Numbered from the stretch's first letter, positions 46,698 to 56,126 are shown. The stretch is 64,000 nt of DNA from Prevotella sp. CAG:732 (GCA_000436035.1 FR893235.1:5045-69044); one strand, 5' to 3'. The notes: generated from the sequence alone by a model not told the origin. Numbers and translations are program-made.

Positions 46698-49316
46698 TTA
46701 CTTCACAGCGACCTTCTTGCCATTGACCAAATAGATGCCGCTCGGCAATCCGGCTAACTTACTGCAGTCGCTTCCGATGAACTGACCTTGCAGCGTGTAG
46801 ATGCCGTGGGCGAATCGACCGCTTCCGCTAGCATCGCCTCCGAAGCCGTCATCACCATAGATGATGGAGTTGATGTCTGTGGTCTCGCCCCATGATACGC
46901 ATACACCATCGATGAATGTCTTGGCAGCTGCGGTGTTACTGTTACCGGTGGTAGGGCGGAACCAAATGCTGAAGCCTCTCAGACCACGAGGACGAGTTGC
47001 AGAATAGTACATGTTGCCTTGGTCAAAGAAGTAGCATCCCTTCAAGTCGTCACGACCATCGATGAAGGTGGATTTGTAGTTGAGCACCCATTTGCCAAAA
47101 TCCTCGTTCGTCTCTTCTGTTATTTGGTAGCTACCGGAAGTACCCTCTGCAGTAGGGGCGAAGGTTCTGGCAAACGTGCCGTAGGCTGTCATCTTGTTGT
47201 TGCTGCTGACGATAGGACTGCCTGTTGCTGCATCCACCACAGTGTTACTATTCGTTGTCCAAGCAGTCGTGTTCATGTTCGTGAGGTCGTTTATGTTGAC
47301 AGTACTACCAGTCGAACTCTTGATGGCGAGCGATACGTTCGGGATGTCGATGTGATTCTTCTTGACCGTAATGTGAACATCCTTGGCATTCATATTGCTT
47401 CCCGTCTTTGTCAGCAGTGCTGTGTAGGCAGGGGTTTGCTCCAACTCCAGGTGCTTGGTAGGGAAGATGATGTATGGGATGAAAGCGTGCATCACCACAG
47501 CATCGTTGTCTTGGTCTGTCACGTTGATGCTCTTGAATTGTATCTCGGCGTCTGTCACCTGATGCAACTCTGCCAAGCGTACGTTAGGACCGAAAGCCTG
47601 GGTGAGTTGGTCGCGAGTCAAATCGACTGGCAGAATGAAACCATTCCACTTATCCTTTTTGAATGTCTTGTTGAGATGGAGAGTCACGTGCTGGTAGGTG
47701 TTGGAACAACCATTCTCAGCCTCATTGTTCAGGTAGGTGAGCTCGTCTCTGTCTTCGTCCAGTATCAAGTCGCCATCCGTGGTCTTGCTAGCATATAGCA
47801 ATCGGAAGTCATCGAATACCGTCCATTCATTGTCTTCATATTCTCCTTTGCCAGTTTTCTTCTCACTATGGTCTCCCACCTCGATACCGAAGCGGATGGT
47901 GCCGCCTTCTTCTGGTACTTGCACCAGAACACTGCTGATATACTTGTGGTTGCCATAGAATTCCTTGGCGGCATAGTCCATGTTCTGTTTGCTGATGTGG
48001 AGAGCAGTCTTCTCATCGTTCGACATATAGTTGGTCTGTCCGAGTATGGTCATGTGGAGGGAGTTCGGTAAGTTCACGACCGTCTCCTTGCCATCAGTCC
48101 CCGTTTCCTTCTTTACCACGACGGCGAAGAGCTTCGCCTTGGTCGTGGTGGAGAACCCCTTGCATTCGATGACGTATGCACCACCATGGGTTACGGTGAT
48201 GTCTTGGTAGATGGCACCATGGGCTTTCTTGATGTCGGCGGCAAAGTACTTGCCGCAATGGCGCTCGTAGTCTTGGCAATCTTTGAAGGTTCTTGCATCC
48301 TTGCCATCAGGGAATGTATAGCTGGAGATATAGTTCTTGGACGTGGTACTGAAGTCATCTTCGTAGCTACTCTTGATATTGCCATTGCCATCGGGCGTCT
48401 TGTAATAATGCTCCAAACCGAAGCGGAGATTACCTTCGCCACCGTATTTGATCGTCTTCCAATTGCTCAAGGCACCATTCTCACGTGAGAAGCCAGGGCA
48501 TTGCAAGCGGAAGGTCAGGTCGAGCGACTTGGTCAATGTCTGAGACTGATTTTCTTGCAGTTCAAATATCTGTTTGTAGGTGATAATCTTCCACTCATCG
48601 CTGCCGTCCGACTTGGCAGTTTTGTAGTCGTCACTCGTTTCTGCTGCGGCACCGCAGTTCTTATCTACGTCACCTTGTGCGGCGTAGGCAATGAGATAGT
48701 ATTTGGTTTGGGTATTGAATGAAGAACCACTATATAAATAGGTGTAGAGCTTGTAGATATTGAACTTGCCAGATACTTCTTCCAAACCCCAACCTCTCTT
48801 CACAATCGTGCTGCCTGATAGATAGCTTCTATCTACATACACACCTTGGTCAGGGTTTGATTCATCGCTTTTGTTCTCGTATTCCAGGTAGTTGCCTTCT
48901 TCAGAGGTTGCTCCTGACTTGTCAAACTTCTGGGCGAAGTGAATGTACTCATCCTTATCCTTATCCTTATGAATCCACAGAGGCATACCGAATTCCTTCA
49001 GCGACACATGGGTACCCCAATATCCTCCGGCATTGAGTAACAATCCGGTCTTGACATTGTAAAGAAAGAAGATGGCACTTTTGTCGTCGGTAGGGAAAGT
49101 GTTGTCGCTGATAGCTTTGCTTTTCACTTCAGCTTTACTGCAACCTATCAGTTTGTCAAGGTTGTCGATGGATGCTGCAAGGTTATCATTTTGAACTTGC
49201 GCATGTAGGCTGCCTGCTATCATGAAAGTAATGATGGCAAGTGCAGCAAACAACTTCGTCTGTGAAGAGACGAATATGTGCTTGAGTTCCGTTAAATCAT
49301 TCATCTTTTTCATCAT
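46698..49316 (-). CDS. Large secreted surface-type protein of unknown function
   Basis: 872 residues with an N-terminal signal segment (hydrophobic core about 20-37, ending LHAQ). The body is beta-rich, hydrophilic and lysine/aspartate-rich, with no enzymatic motif that I recognise. The C-terminus GIYTLQGQFIG ... GIYLVNGKKVAVK is the short secretion/anchoring-type domain that ends many Prevotella surface proteins. It has a promoter box about 110 bp upstream and is followed by the small CxxC gene. An adhesin or glycan-binding role is only a guess from its position among glycosidase genes. Confidence 0.65.
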   Translation of the reverse strand: MMKKMNDLTELKHIFVSSQTKLFAALAIITFMIAGSLHAQVQNDNLAASIDNLDKLIGCSKAEVKSKAISDNTFPTDDKSAIFFLYNVKTGLLLNAGGYWGTHVSLKEFGMPLWIHKDKDKDEYIHFAQKFDKSGATSEEGNYLEYENKSDESNPDQGVYVDRSYLSGSTIVKRGWGLEEVSGKFNIYKLYTYLYSGSSFNTQTKYYLIAYAAQGDVDKNCGAAAETSDDYKTAKSDGSDEWKIITYKQIFELQENQSQTLTKSLDLTFRLQCPGFSRENGALSNWKTIKYGGEGNLRFGLEHYYKTPDGNGNIKSSYEDDFSTTSKNYISSYTFPDGKDARTFKDCQDYERHCGKYFAADIKKAHGAIYQDITVTHGGAYVIECKGFSTTTKAKLFAVVVKKETGTDGKETVVNLPNSLHMTILGQTNYMSNDEKTALHISKQNMDYAAKEFYGNHKYISSVLVQVPEEGGTIRFGIEVGDHSEKKTGKGEYEDNEWTVFDDFRLLYASKTTDGDLILDEDRDELTYLNNEAENGCSNTYQHVTLHLNKTFKKDKWNGFILPVDLTRDQLTQAFGPNVRLAELHQVTDAEIQFKSINVTDQDNDAVVMHAFIPYIIFPTKHLELEQTPAYTALLTKTGSNMNAKDVHITVKKNHIDIPNVSLAIKSSTGSTVNINDLTNMNTTAWTTNSNTVVDAATGSPIVSSNNKMTAYGTFARTFAPTAEGTSGSYQITEETNEDFGKWVLNYKSTFIDGRDDLKGCYFFDQGNMYYSATRPRGLRGFSIWFRPTTGNSNTAAAKTFIDGVCVSWGETTDINSIIYGDDGFGGDASGSGRFAHGIYTLQGQFIGSDCSKLAGLPSGIYLVNGKKVAVK

Positions 49317-49423
49317 CTTGATAATTAGTTAGAGCTTTAATTGTTTATATATAATGGAAACGTAACAGTATGTTGATACGTCATCACTGCTGAAATCATC
49401 TTTTACTTATTATCTTTTTTTGT

Positions 49424-49435
49424 GGTGCAAAGATA
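49424..49435 (-). promoter_or_regulatory. -7 box for the secreted protein gene
   Basis: TATCTTTGCACC on the minus strand fits TAnnTTTG, about 110 bp before the ATG at 49316. Confidence 0.6.
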
Positions 49436-49522
49436 GTGTTTTGTACATCATCAGCGTTGCAAAAACAGAAAATTGACGATATTACATCTTGTCAACTTGG
49501 AAATTTTCCATTATTTCATCAT

Positions 49523-49704
49523 TTATGTCGTATAATGGACTTCGAAATTGTCTTTTATGTGGCAGCAAACTGTCTTTTGTTCGATTCATAGGTGAAAATA
49601 TCCGTACTATTATGTCAATTTTGCGACAAATACAATCGATTTTACGTTTTTTCAACATGTAGTTGAATCTTTTTCGTATAAAAATCGTATCTTATGTCGC
49701 ATAA
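49523..49704 (+). promoter_or_regulatory. Two TTATGTCG(T/C)ATAA motifs upstream of the AraC regulator
   Basis: TTATGTCGTATAA at 49523-49535 and TTATGTCGCATAA at 49692-49704; the second is a 5-3-5 palindrome and ends 14 bp before the ATG. They are candidate operators in the divergent intergenic region (49317-49718), which otherwise is AT-rich and shows no gene. Confidence 0.4.
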
Positions 49705-49718
49705 ACAACTATTCTGGC

Positions 49719-50870
49719 ATGATTTGGAGCTTTGAGGGATTCTTCCCATTCGTCATAGAGTTTGCAAGTGCATTCTATTTTGCCATTTGCATCATATTAC
49801 TGTTCTTGGATGTACCTAAGACAGAGGAATACCTACCTTATAGGAAGGCAAAGAAGTGCATGACTGCATCCTATTTTATCTTGGGCTGCAATCTCTTGGC
49901 GTGGCTGATACTCACCAAGGGAGGGATAGGTACGTGGAATGAAGGTCTCAACGTCTATGTCAAGTTGTCTGACTTTCTCTTTTTCTATATGGGTATGTTT
50001 TGCTTTGCTGGTGCCTTCTGTTATCTGGTCGATCCACGGTATTTCACGCCAGCACGCAAGAAACGGAATGTTGCCGTTTTCGCGGGTGCCTTGTTCTTGA
50101 TGCTCCTGTCGGTCTATTTCGATGCCTATGACTTTAGCGCTTATTTTACAGCCCTAGCTTTTGTCACATTCTTCGTCCATTTGGTTGTGTACCTCTACCG
50201 CTTCTACTATCTCTATGAGGATCGGAAGAAGGTATTGGAGGATTACTTCGTGGAGGATATGCTGCAGTTCATGTTTTGGATCAAGAAGAGTCTCTTCCTC
50301 TTGGTTTGCATGTATCTCTTGGGATGCCTGACGCTTGTCTTCGGCATCATCTTCAACTATGTTTGTCAAGTTTATATCATATCGGTCAATTTCTATATCG
50401 CTTGCAGTTTCATCAATTACTCCATCAAATATGGAGAGATGACCCACGCCACCGTGACTCAGGCTGAGGGGGACGATACCGCCAAGGAGGAGAACAAAAG
50501 TGCTTCGGCTATCGATGCTTACGAACAGCGATTCGGTGAGAAACTGGCTCGATGGATGGAGGAGAAGAAGTACCTCTCCGCCCAGTTGACCATCGATGAC
50601 CTCGCCACCGAGATGGGAACCAACAAACCCTATATGTCTCGCTACATCAATCGCAAGTATGAGGTCAACTTCAGCACGCTGATTACCCGTCTGCGCCTGT
50701 CGGAGGCGAAGGAATATATGCTCGCTCATCCGAATGTGAAGCAGGAGGAGGTGGCGCTCCACTCCGGATTCTCATCCTCGTCTTATTTCTCCAAGGTGTT
50801 CTCTCGCGAGGAAGGCATCACCCCTGTGCTTTGGCGCAAGGCACAAGCGGCTGTGCCGTATGAAATGTAG
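49719..50870 (+). CDS. Membrane-anchored AraC-family regulator
   Basis: 383 residues. The first 245 contain about seven hydrophobic segments; a charged linker follows, then an AraC/XylS double helix-turn-helix (about 285-375) with LTIDDLATEMGTNKPYMSRY and a second motif EEVALHSGFSSSSYFSKVF. Regulators of this type keep their sensor in the membrane and bind DNA from there. It faces the secreted protein gene divergently and precedes a GH31 gene, which are its likely targets. An intrinsic terminator follows. Confidence 0.82.
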   Translation: MIWSFEGFFPFVIEFASAFYFAICIILLFLDVPKTEEYLPYRKAKKCMTASYFILGCNLLAWLILTKGGIGTWNEGLNVYVKLSDFLFFYMGMFCFAGAFCYLVDPRYFTPARKKRNVAVFAGALFLMLLSVYFDAYDFSAYFTALAFVTFFVHLVVYLYRFYYLYEDRKKVLEDYFVEDMLQFMFWIKKSLFLLVCMYLLGCLTLVFGIIFNYVCQVYIISVNFYIACSFINYSIKYGEMTHATVTQAEGDDTAKEENKSASAIDAYEQRFGEKLARWMEEKKYLSAQLTIDDLATEMGTNKPYMSRYINRKYEVNFSTLITRLRLSEAKEYMLAHPNVKQEEVALHSGFSSSSYFSKVFSREEGITPVLWRKAQAAVPYEM

Positions 50871-50909
50871 AAAAACGATACATCATTTGTTAACTCGATG
50901 ATAATTGGT

Positions 50910-50940
50910 CCCCGAAAGTCTTGTCGCTTTCGGGGATTTT
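50910..50940 (+). terminator. Intrinsic terminator after the AraC gene
   Basis: CCCCGAAAG and CTTTCGGGG arms, 8-nt loop, then ATTTTTC. A -7 box for the next gene (TATTTTTG, 50944-50951) follows immediately. Confidence 0.85.
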
Positions 50941-50978
50941 TCTTATTTTTGCTATCGCATTTAAAAACCTAAATAGCA

Positions 50979-53396
50979 ATGAGAAAAGCAATTATTACTT
51001 TCTGTGCGATGGCGGCGGCTCTGTCGGCAAACGCACAACTCCACACCAACAATGGCATCGAATACTTGCAATGCCAGGCTAGAGACATGTCGGGCGACTT
51101 CTCCGACTTGGCAAACACCTACTTCCTCGCCGATAGCATCGCTGGTTTCGACCTCAACAAGGGCGAGGGACTGCTCAACTGGAAGCGTTATCGCTTGGCA
51201 CCTCGCCAGGCGTTCAATCTCAATGGCTACTGGCCCGTGAGAATGCAGATGCTTGACTTCCCCGATACCCAGTATGACAACGACCCGAACCTCGGTATCA
51301 AGATTCAGAAGATAGACGACCGCACCTTGCGTGTCACCCTTTTCACGTCGCCTGTCCGTCCTAAGATGGACGATGCCAACGACCCGATGTTCTCCCCTGA
51401 GTTTATTGCGGAGAATACAGGCAATGCCAATGCTCGCATCGGTCGAGGACGATGGAACACCACATCCTCCGACCGCAGCATCATCTACAAGAACAAGAAC
51501 GGCTCGCTGGAAATCCAGAAGTATCCTTTCCGCTTGGTGCTCCGTGATGCCCATGGAAAGATACTCACCCAGACTCGACATATCATCGACAACGATAGCA
51601 CACAGGTGAAGCTGCTTCCATTCAACTTCATCAAGCGTGGTAGCGACAACTCCCGAAGCATCAACCCTGTGTTCATGCTCTCGCCGGGTGAGCGCATCTA
51701 TGGTTGTGGTGAGAGTTTCACCTCGCTCAACAAGGTGGGACAGAAGGTCAATATCTCCGTGGTCGATCCACAGGGACCAGAGACCGATGGCATGTACAAG
51801 CCTGTGCCTTTCTATTTCTCCAACCGTGGCTATGGCTTCTTCATGCACACTTCGGCTCCTACCACAGCCGATTTCGGTGCCAGCTACATCGGTGCGCAGC
51901 GTCTCTTCATGGGCGATGAGACGATGGACTTCTTCGTCTTCTTCGGCGAACCAAAGGACATTCTCAATGAATATACCAACGTGACAGGCAAGTCGCCGAT
52001 GCTTCCTCTCTGGACCTTCGGCACTTGGATGAGCCGCATCTCTTACTTCTCTCAGAAGGAGGGATTGGAGATAGCACACCAGTTGAGAGCCAACAAGATA
52101 CCAGCTGATGTCATCCACTTCGATACCGGATGGTTTGGTGTCGATTGGCAGTGCGACTACGAGTTTGCCAAGGATCGCTTCAAGGACCCAGTGGGCATGC
52201 TGAAGAGTCTGAAGAAGGATGGCTTCCATACCTGTCTGTGGCAGTTGCCTTACTTCACTCCTAAGAATCGCTACTTCAACGAACTCGTGGAGGGAGGCAT
52301 GGCAGTGAAGAACGCCAATGGCACCTTGAACTATGAGGATGTCGTGCTCGACCTCAGCAACCCTAAGACCGTGGGTTGGTATCAAGACAAGATAGCGCAT
52401 CTCATCAAGCAGGGCGTGAGCGTCATCAAGTGCGACTTCGGCGAGGCTGCCCCATACGATGGTCTCTATGCCAGTGGCAAGACTGGTTTCTATGAGCATA
52501 ATCTCTATCCTTTGCGTTATAATAAAGCTTTGTGGGAAGCTGTGAAAGCGAATTCTCCTGACAATGAAGGGGTAATTTGGGCTAGAAGTGCTTGGGCAGG
52601 AAGTCAGCGTTATCCATTGCATTGGGGTGGCGATGCCGCTACCAATGAGATTGGAAGCGTGGGCATGTTGGGCGACCTTCGTGGTGGCTTGAGCTTCGGT
52701 TTGAGTGGCTTCTCTTTCTGGAGCCATGACATGGGTGGCTTCGTCACCCAGAGTCCAGACGACTTGTATCGCCGCTGGTTGCCATTTGGCTTCCTCAGTT
52801 CTCATACCCGTGCGCATGGAGCACCTCCTACCGAGCCATGGCTCATCAGCAAGGACTTCACGGATGCCTTCCGTGCCAATGCCGAGATGAAATATCAGTT
52901 GATGCCATACGTCTATGCGCAGGCGAAGGATTGTTCTGAGAAGGGATTGCCAATGGTGCGTGCGCTCTTCGTGGAGTTCCCACACGATCCAGGTGCATGG
53001 CTTGTGGAGGATGAATATATGTATGGTTCGCAGTTGCTCGTCGCTCCTTTGTTGGAGACAGGCACCGAGCGCACCGTCTATCTCCCTAAGGGCAAGTGGA
53101 TCGACTATCAGAGTGGCAAGGTGTATGAGGGTGGCTACCAGACTATCGCTGTTCCTACAGCCGCCGAGGTAGCAGCCTACGCATCGCAGTCGGGTTCTGC
53201 CAATGTCAGCATGCCATTGCCTTGCATCATCTTGGTCAAGGATGGCAGTTTGATACCACAAGTGCCAGTGGCTCAGAGCACCGACAAGATCGACTGGAGC
53301 CGCCTCACTTGGAAACCTTTCAAGGTGGATGCACAACAGTGTATCGGCTATCTCTTCAAGCCAGGAAGCGAGGAGATAGAGGAAGTTAAGCAATGA
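50979..53396 (+). CDS. GH31 glycosidase, YicI-like alpha-xylosidase
   Basis: 805 residues with a signal peptide ending ANAQ (about 20). An N-terminal beta-sandwich precedes the barrel. The nucleophile Asp486 lies in VIKCDFGEAAP, the form found in E. coli YicI (KTDFGE), and the acid/base Asp552 in HWGGDAATN. This separates it from the PA14-type GH31 at 40600 and points to alpha-xylosidase activity on isoprimeverose-like disaccharides. Unlike YicI it is exported. A promoter box 28 bp and a terminator 69 bp upstream show that it has its own transcript. Confidence 0.85.
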   Translation: MRKAIITFCAMAAALSANAQLHTNNGIEYLQCQARDMSGDFSDLANTYFLADSIAGFDLNKGEGLLNWKRYRLAPRQAFNLNGYWPVRMQMLDFPDTQYDNDPNLGIKIQKIDDRTLRVTLFTSPVRPKMDDANDPMFSPEFIAENTGNANARIGRGRWNTTSSDRSIIYKNKNGSLEIQKYPFRLVLRDAHGKILTQTRHIIDNDSTQVKLLPFNFIKRGSDNSRSINPVFMLSPGERIYGCGESFTSLNKVGQKVNISVVDPQGPETDGMYKPVPFYFSNRGYGFFMHTSAPTTADFGASYIGAQRLFMGDETMDFFVFFGEPKDILNEYTNVTGKSPMLPLWTFGTWMSRISYFSQKEGLEIAHQLRANKIPADVIHFDTGWFGVDWQCDYEFAKDRFKDPVGMLKSLKKDGFHTCLWQLPYFTPKNRYFNELVEGGMAVKNANGTLNYEDVVLDLSNPKTVGWYQDKIAHLIKQGVSVIKCDFGEAAPYDGLYASGKTGFYEHNLYPLRYNKALWEAVKANSPDNEGVIWARSAWAGSQRYPLHWGGDAATNEIGSVGMLGDLRGGLSFGLSGFSFWSHDMGGFVTQSPDDLYRRWLPFGFLSSHTRAHGAPPTEPWLISKDFTDAFRANAEMKYQLMPYVYAQAKDCSEKGLPMVRALFVEFPHDPGAWLVEDEYMYGSQLLVAPLLETGTERTVYLPKGKWIDYQSGKVYEGGYQTIAVPTAAEVAAYASQSGSANVSMPLPCIILVKDGSLIPQVPVAQSTDKIDWSRLTWKPFKVDAQQCIGYLFKPGSEEIEEVKQ

Positions 53397-53416
53397 GAAT
53401 TCTCCCTCTCATAACA

Positions 53417-53455
53417 AAAATAACCAAGGCAAAATTCTTTTGTCTTGGTTATTTT
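53417..53455 (+). terminator. Intrinsic terminator after the second GH31 gene
   Basis: AAAATAACCAAG and CTTGGTTATTTT arms with a further CAAAA/TTTTG inner stem. It runs straight into the promoter box of the GNAT gene. Confidence 0.85.
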
Positions 53456-53458
53456 GTT

Positions 53459-53466
53459 TATCTTTG
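53459..53466 (+). promoter_or_regulatory. -7 box for the GNAT gene, implying an almost leaderless mRNA
   Basis: TATCTTTG ends only 8 bp before the ATG at 53475. Confidence 0.6.
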
Positions 53467-53474
53467 CACACATT

Positions 53475-54056
53475 ATGAAGATAAAGATAGAAAAAGCAAC
53501 GCCTGATTTGGCATCCCACATCGCATCGTTCATCATGGAAGCGATGAACGCCGAATGTTGTCAAAACTTTGCAGGACCCAAGCATACGTTGATAGATTTC
53601 CATCGTATGATGACCCGATTGGTGGAGATGGAGGATAGTCAGTATAGTTATCGCAATACCTTGGCTGCCTTCACCTCGAATGGCATCTTGGTGGGTGCCT
53701 GTGTAGGATATGATGGTGCCGACTTGCACCGTCTTCGTCGCCGATTCTGCGAGGAAGCGCTCGTGGAGTTTGGCTTGGACTATTCGGGCATGCCGGATGA
53801 GACCCAGGAGGGCGAGTTTTATATCGACAGCCTCGCCGTGTCGAGGAACTTCCGTGGCAAGGGTTTTGCCACCGAACTCCTCAAGGCTGCCATCGAGCGT
53901 GCCAAGGAGTTGCGATTGCCAGCTGTCGGCTTGTTGGTCGATAAGGGCAACCCCAAAGCTGAGGCTCTCTATACTCGCCTAGGTTTCGAGTACGTGAATG
54001 ATGCTACCTGGGGTGGTCACCCAATGAAGCATCTGCAATACAAAGTGAATATGTAA
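53475..54056 (+). CDS. GNAT-family N-acetyltransferase
   Basis: 193 residues. The acetyl-CoA loop is SRNFRGKGFATELL (R/Q-x-x-G-x-G/A form), preceded by FYIDSLAVSR and followed by GLLVDKGNPKAEALYTRLGFEYV, as in Gcn5-related acetyltransferases. The substrate is not predictable. The frame extends to a TTG at 53445, but that lies within the terminator stem and ahead of the promoter box, so the ATG at 53475 is the start. An intrinsic terminator follows at 54071. Confidence 0.85.
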   Translation: MKIKIEKATPDLASHIASFIMEAMNAECCQNFAGPKHTLIDFHRMMTRLVEMEDSQYSYRNTLAAFTSNGILVGACVGYDGADLHRLRRRFCEEALVEFGLDYSGMPDETQEGEFYIDSLAVSRNFRGKGFATELLKAAIERAKELRLPAVGLLVDKGNPKAEALYTRLGFEYVNDATWGGHPMKHLQYKVNM

Positions 54057-54070
54057 TTATATCTACTTAT

Positions 54071-54113
54071 AAAAATCGCCCTTGAAAGCAATCGTTTTCA
54101 AGGGCGGTTTTCT
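54071..54113. terminator. Bidirectional terminator between GNAT and symporter genes
   Basis: AAAATCGCCCTTGAAA pairs with TTTTCAAGGGCGGTTTT across a 7-nt loop, T-rich on both strands. Confidence 0.85.
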
Positions 54114-54118
54114 TTTCT

Positions 54119-55540
54119 TTATTTTGAAGGTTCATCGCATAGCTGCGGCTGAATCTTCTCCACTTCTTCCAGTTCGTCAATCTCATTCTCTTCCATGTCC
54201 CTGTCGAGACGGTCTCGCCAGAGATACTTGCGTGTCTCATGCACGATGATGCCGCTGAGGCAGAGGAGGGAGATGAGGTTAGGTATCGCCATGAGGGCGT
54301 TCATGCAGTCGGCAATGTTCCATACCAGTCCGAGACTGATTACGCTTCCTATGAAGATACTGGCGATGTAGAGCACACGGTAGCCGAGCATCAACTTCTT
54401 GCCGCTCAGGTACTCCACGCATCTTTCTCCATAGTAGCTCCATCCCAGGGTGGTGCTGAAGGCGAAGGTGGCGAGTCCGAAGGTGAGCAGAGGCGCACCG
54501 ATGTAAGGTATCTTGCTGAAGGCTGCCTTGGTGAGGGCGGCTCCATTGTGATAGTCGATGTCAGGGTAGGCGATGATGCTGGAGGTAATCACCAGTCCGG
54601 TCAGGGCACAGATAATCACGGTGTCCCAGAAGGTTCCGGTGGATGATACCAATGCCTGGCGCACAGGGTTGCGGGTCTGTGCGGCGGCGGCTACGATAGG
54701 GGCGGAACCGAGACCGCTCTCATTGGAGAACAATCCTCGTGCGATACCATAGCGTGCTGCCATCATCAGGGTGCTGCCGGCGAAACCGCCGCCCGCTGCC
54801 TTCGTGGTGAAGGCGGAGTCAACGATGACTTGGATGGCTTGCCAGAGATAAGCATGGTTGACGATGAGGATGTAGATGCAACCGAGCACATAGAAGAGTG
54901 CCATGAAAGGCACCAACATGCTGCATACCTTGGAGATGGTCTTCACACCACCGAGGATGACGGCTGCACCGAGGATGGTGACCAACGTGCCCGTGATGTA
55001 AGGCGAGATGCCATATTGGTTTTCCACGAGCGAGGAGATGGCGTTCGCCTGCACCGTACTTCCGATGCCGAAAGAGGCGAGGGCGGCGAAGATGGCGAAG
55101 AGGATGGCGAGCCACTTCCAGCCCAGACCCTTCTCCAAGGCATACATCGGACCGCCGAGCATTCTGCCCCTGCGAGTCTTCACACGATATTTCACGGCAA
55201 GCAGTCCCTCTGCATATTTGGTGGAGATGCCAAACACACCTGTGAGCCAACACCAGAGCACGGCTCCCGGACCACCGAGGGCGATGGCTGTGGCGACACC
55301 GATGATGTTGCCCGTTCCGATGGTGGCGGCGAGGGCTGTGGCAAGGGCACCAAACTGCGATACGTCGCCCGTGGCATCCTTGTCCCTTTTCACCGAGAGT
55401 TTGATGGCCTTGAATATCTTCCGTTGCGGAAAGCGCAAGCGGATGGTCAGGAAGATATGAGTTCCCAACAAGAGTATAATCATTGGCCATCCCCAGAGGA
55501 ATGAACTAAACGCTGTGAAAAAATCGTTGACTGCATCCAT
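54119..55540 (-). CDS. Sodium:alanine symporter (AGCS family)
   Basis: 473 residues with about eleven hydrophobic segments. Family signatures are GALATALAATIGTGNIIGVATA (split by the membrane), GGPGAVLWCWLTG and FSNESGLGSAPIVAAAA. AGCS carriers import alanine or glycine with Na+ across the inner membrane. The last 50 residues are a charged, acidic cytoplasmic tail. The gene is convergent with the GNAT gene and shares its terminator. The DUF4230 genes upstream are on the same strand with a 22-bp gap. Confidence 0.9.
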   Translation of the reverse strand: MDAVNDFFTAFSSFLWGWPMIILLLGTHIFLTIRLRFPQRKIFKAIKLSVKRDKDATGDVSQFGALATALAATIGTGNIIGVATAIALGGPGAVLWCWLTGVFGISTKYAEGLLAVKYRVKTRRGRMLGGPMYALEKGLGWKWLAILFAIFAALASFGIGSTVQANAISSLVENQYGISPYITGTLVTILGAAVILGGVKTISKVCSMLVPFMALFYVLGCIYILIVNHAYLWQAIQVIVDSAFTTKAAGGGFAGSTLMMAARYGIARGLFSNESGLGSAPIVAAAAQTRNPVRQALVSSTGTFWDTVIICALTGLVITSSIIAYPDIDYHNGAALTKAAFSKIPYIGAPLLTFGLATFAFSTTLGWSYYGERCVEYLSGKKLMLGYRVLYIASIFIGSVISLGLVWNIADCMNALMAIPNLISLLCLSGIIVHETRKYLWRDRLDRDMEENEIDELEEVEKIQPQLCDEPSK

Positions 55541-55562
55541 AATAATCTCTCTTTATATTATT

Positions 55563-56126
55563 CTAGTTAAATCCCACTTTGTTGAATCCCATGGCTCCCA
55601 GCATCTCCCGAAACTGCTGCTTGGCGTTCTCCTCTGCCGTAGTGATGTTGGCTGGGGTGAGGCATCGGCGCTTCATGTTGTCGTAGGCACGGTAGTACAT
55701 CGCTTGCCGGTCCTTGCCAATCCACTTGCCGTCCTCGTAGAACGACTGGGTCTTCGCCTCGTCGATGAAGTTGTTGTCGAGTAGCTTGATGTCGGGCAGG
55801 GTGCAGGTGATGCTATCCTTGTCTGCTTTCAGCCATCCCTCCTTCACGTCTCTCATGTCGATACCGAGGCGCAGTGTGCCGTAGTAGATGCGCACCAGGT
55901 AGTCGTCGCCGAAGAAGCCATGACGGGTGGTATCGACGAGTTCCTCGTCGTTGATGGAGAGGAACTCCCACTGTCCGATAGCCTCGATGGATTTCACCTG
56001 GGTAGGCGATAGGGTGGTCTCGCCCACGCTACCAGCTTCGAGCGAGTTGTCCTTGTTCCACCAGTAGAGTCCTCCACCGATGATGACAACCAAGGTCAAT
56101 ATGATGATAATCTCAAACTTTCTCAT
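55563..56126 (-). CDS. DUF4230 protein, membrane-anchored
   Basis: 187 residues from the ATG at 56126 (the frame opens at a TTG at 56138). A single N-terminal hydrophobic segment (about 5-21) anchors the protein; the rest is exported and matches the DUF4230 family, with LRLGIDMRDV and the C-terminal AKQQFREMLGAMGF. Function unknown. It lies 27 bp downstream of a second DUF4230 gene and 22 bp upstream of the symporter gene. Confidence 0.72.
   Translation of the reverse strand: MRKFEIIIILTLVVIIGGGLYWWNKDNSLEAGSVGETTLSPTQVKSIEAIGQWEFLSINDEELVDTTRHGFFGDDYLVRIYYGTLRLGIDMRDVKEGWLKADKDSITCTLPDIKLLDNNFIDEAKTQSFYEDGKWIGKDRQAMYYRAYDNMKRRCLTPANITTAEENAKQQFREMLGAMGFNKVGFN

Noticed and set aside
50961..53393. 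An 810-codon open frame on the minus strand
   Set aside because: It is antisense to the YicI-like GH31 gene, whose catalytic motifs are intact; the antisense product has no recognisable domain.
53445..53474. Upstream TTG start for the GNAT gene
   Set aside because: It lies inside the preceding terminator and ahead of the promoter box, so it cannot be on the gene's main transcript.
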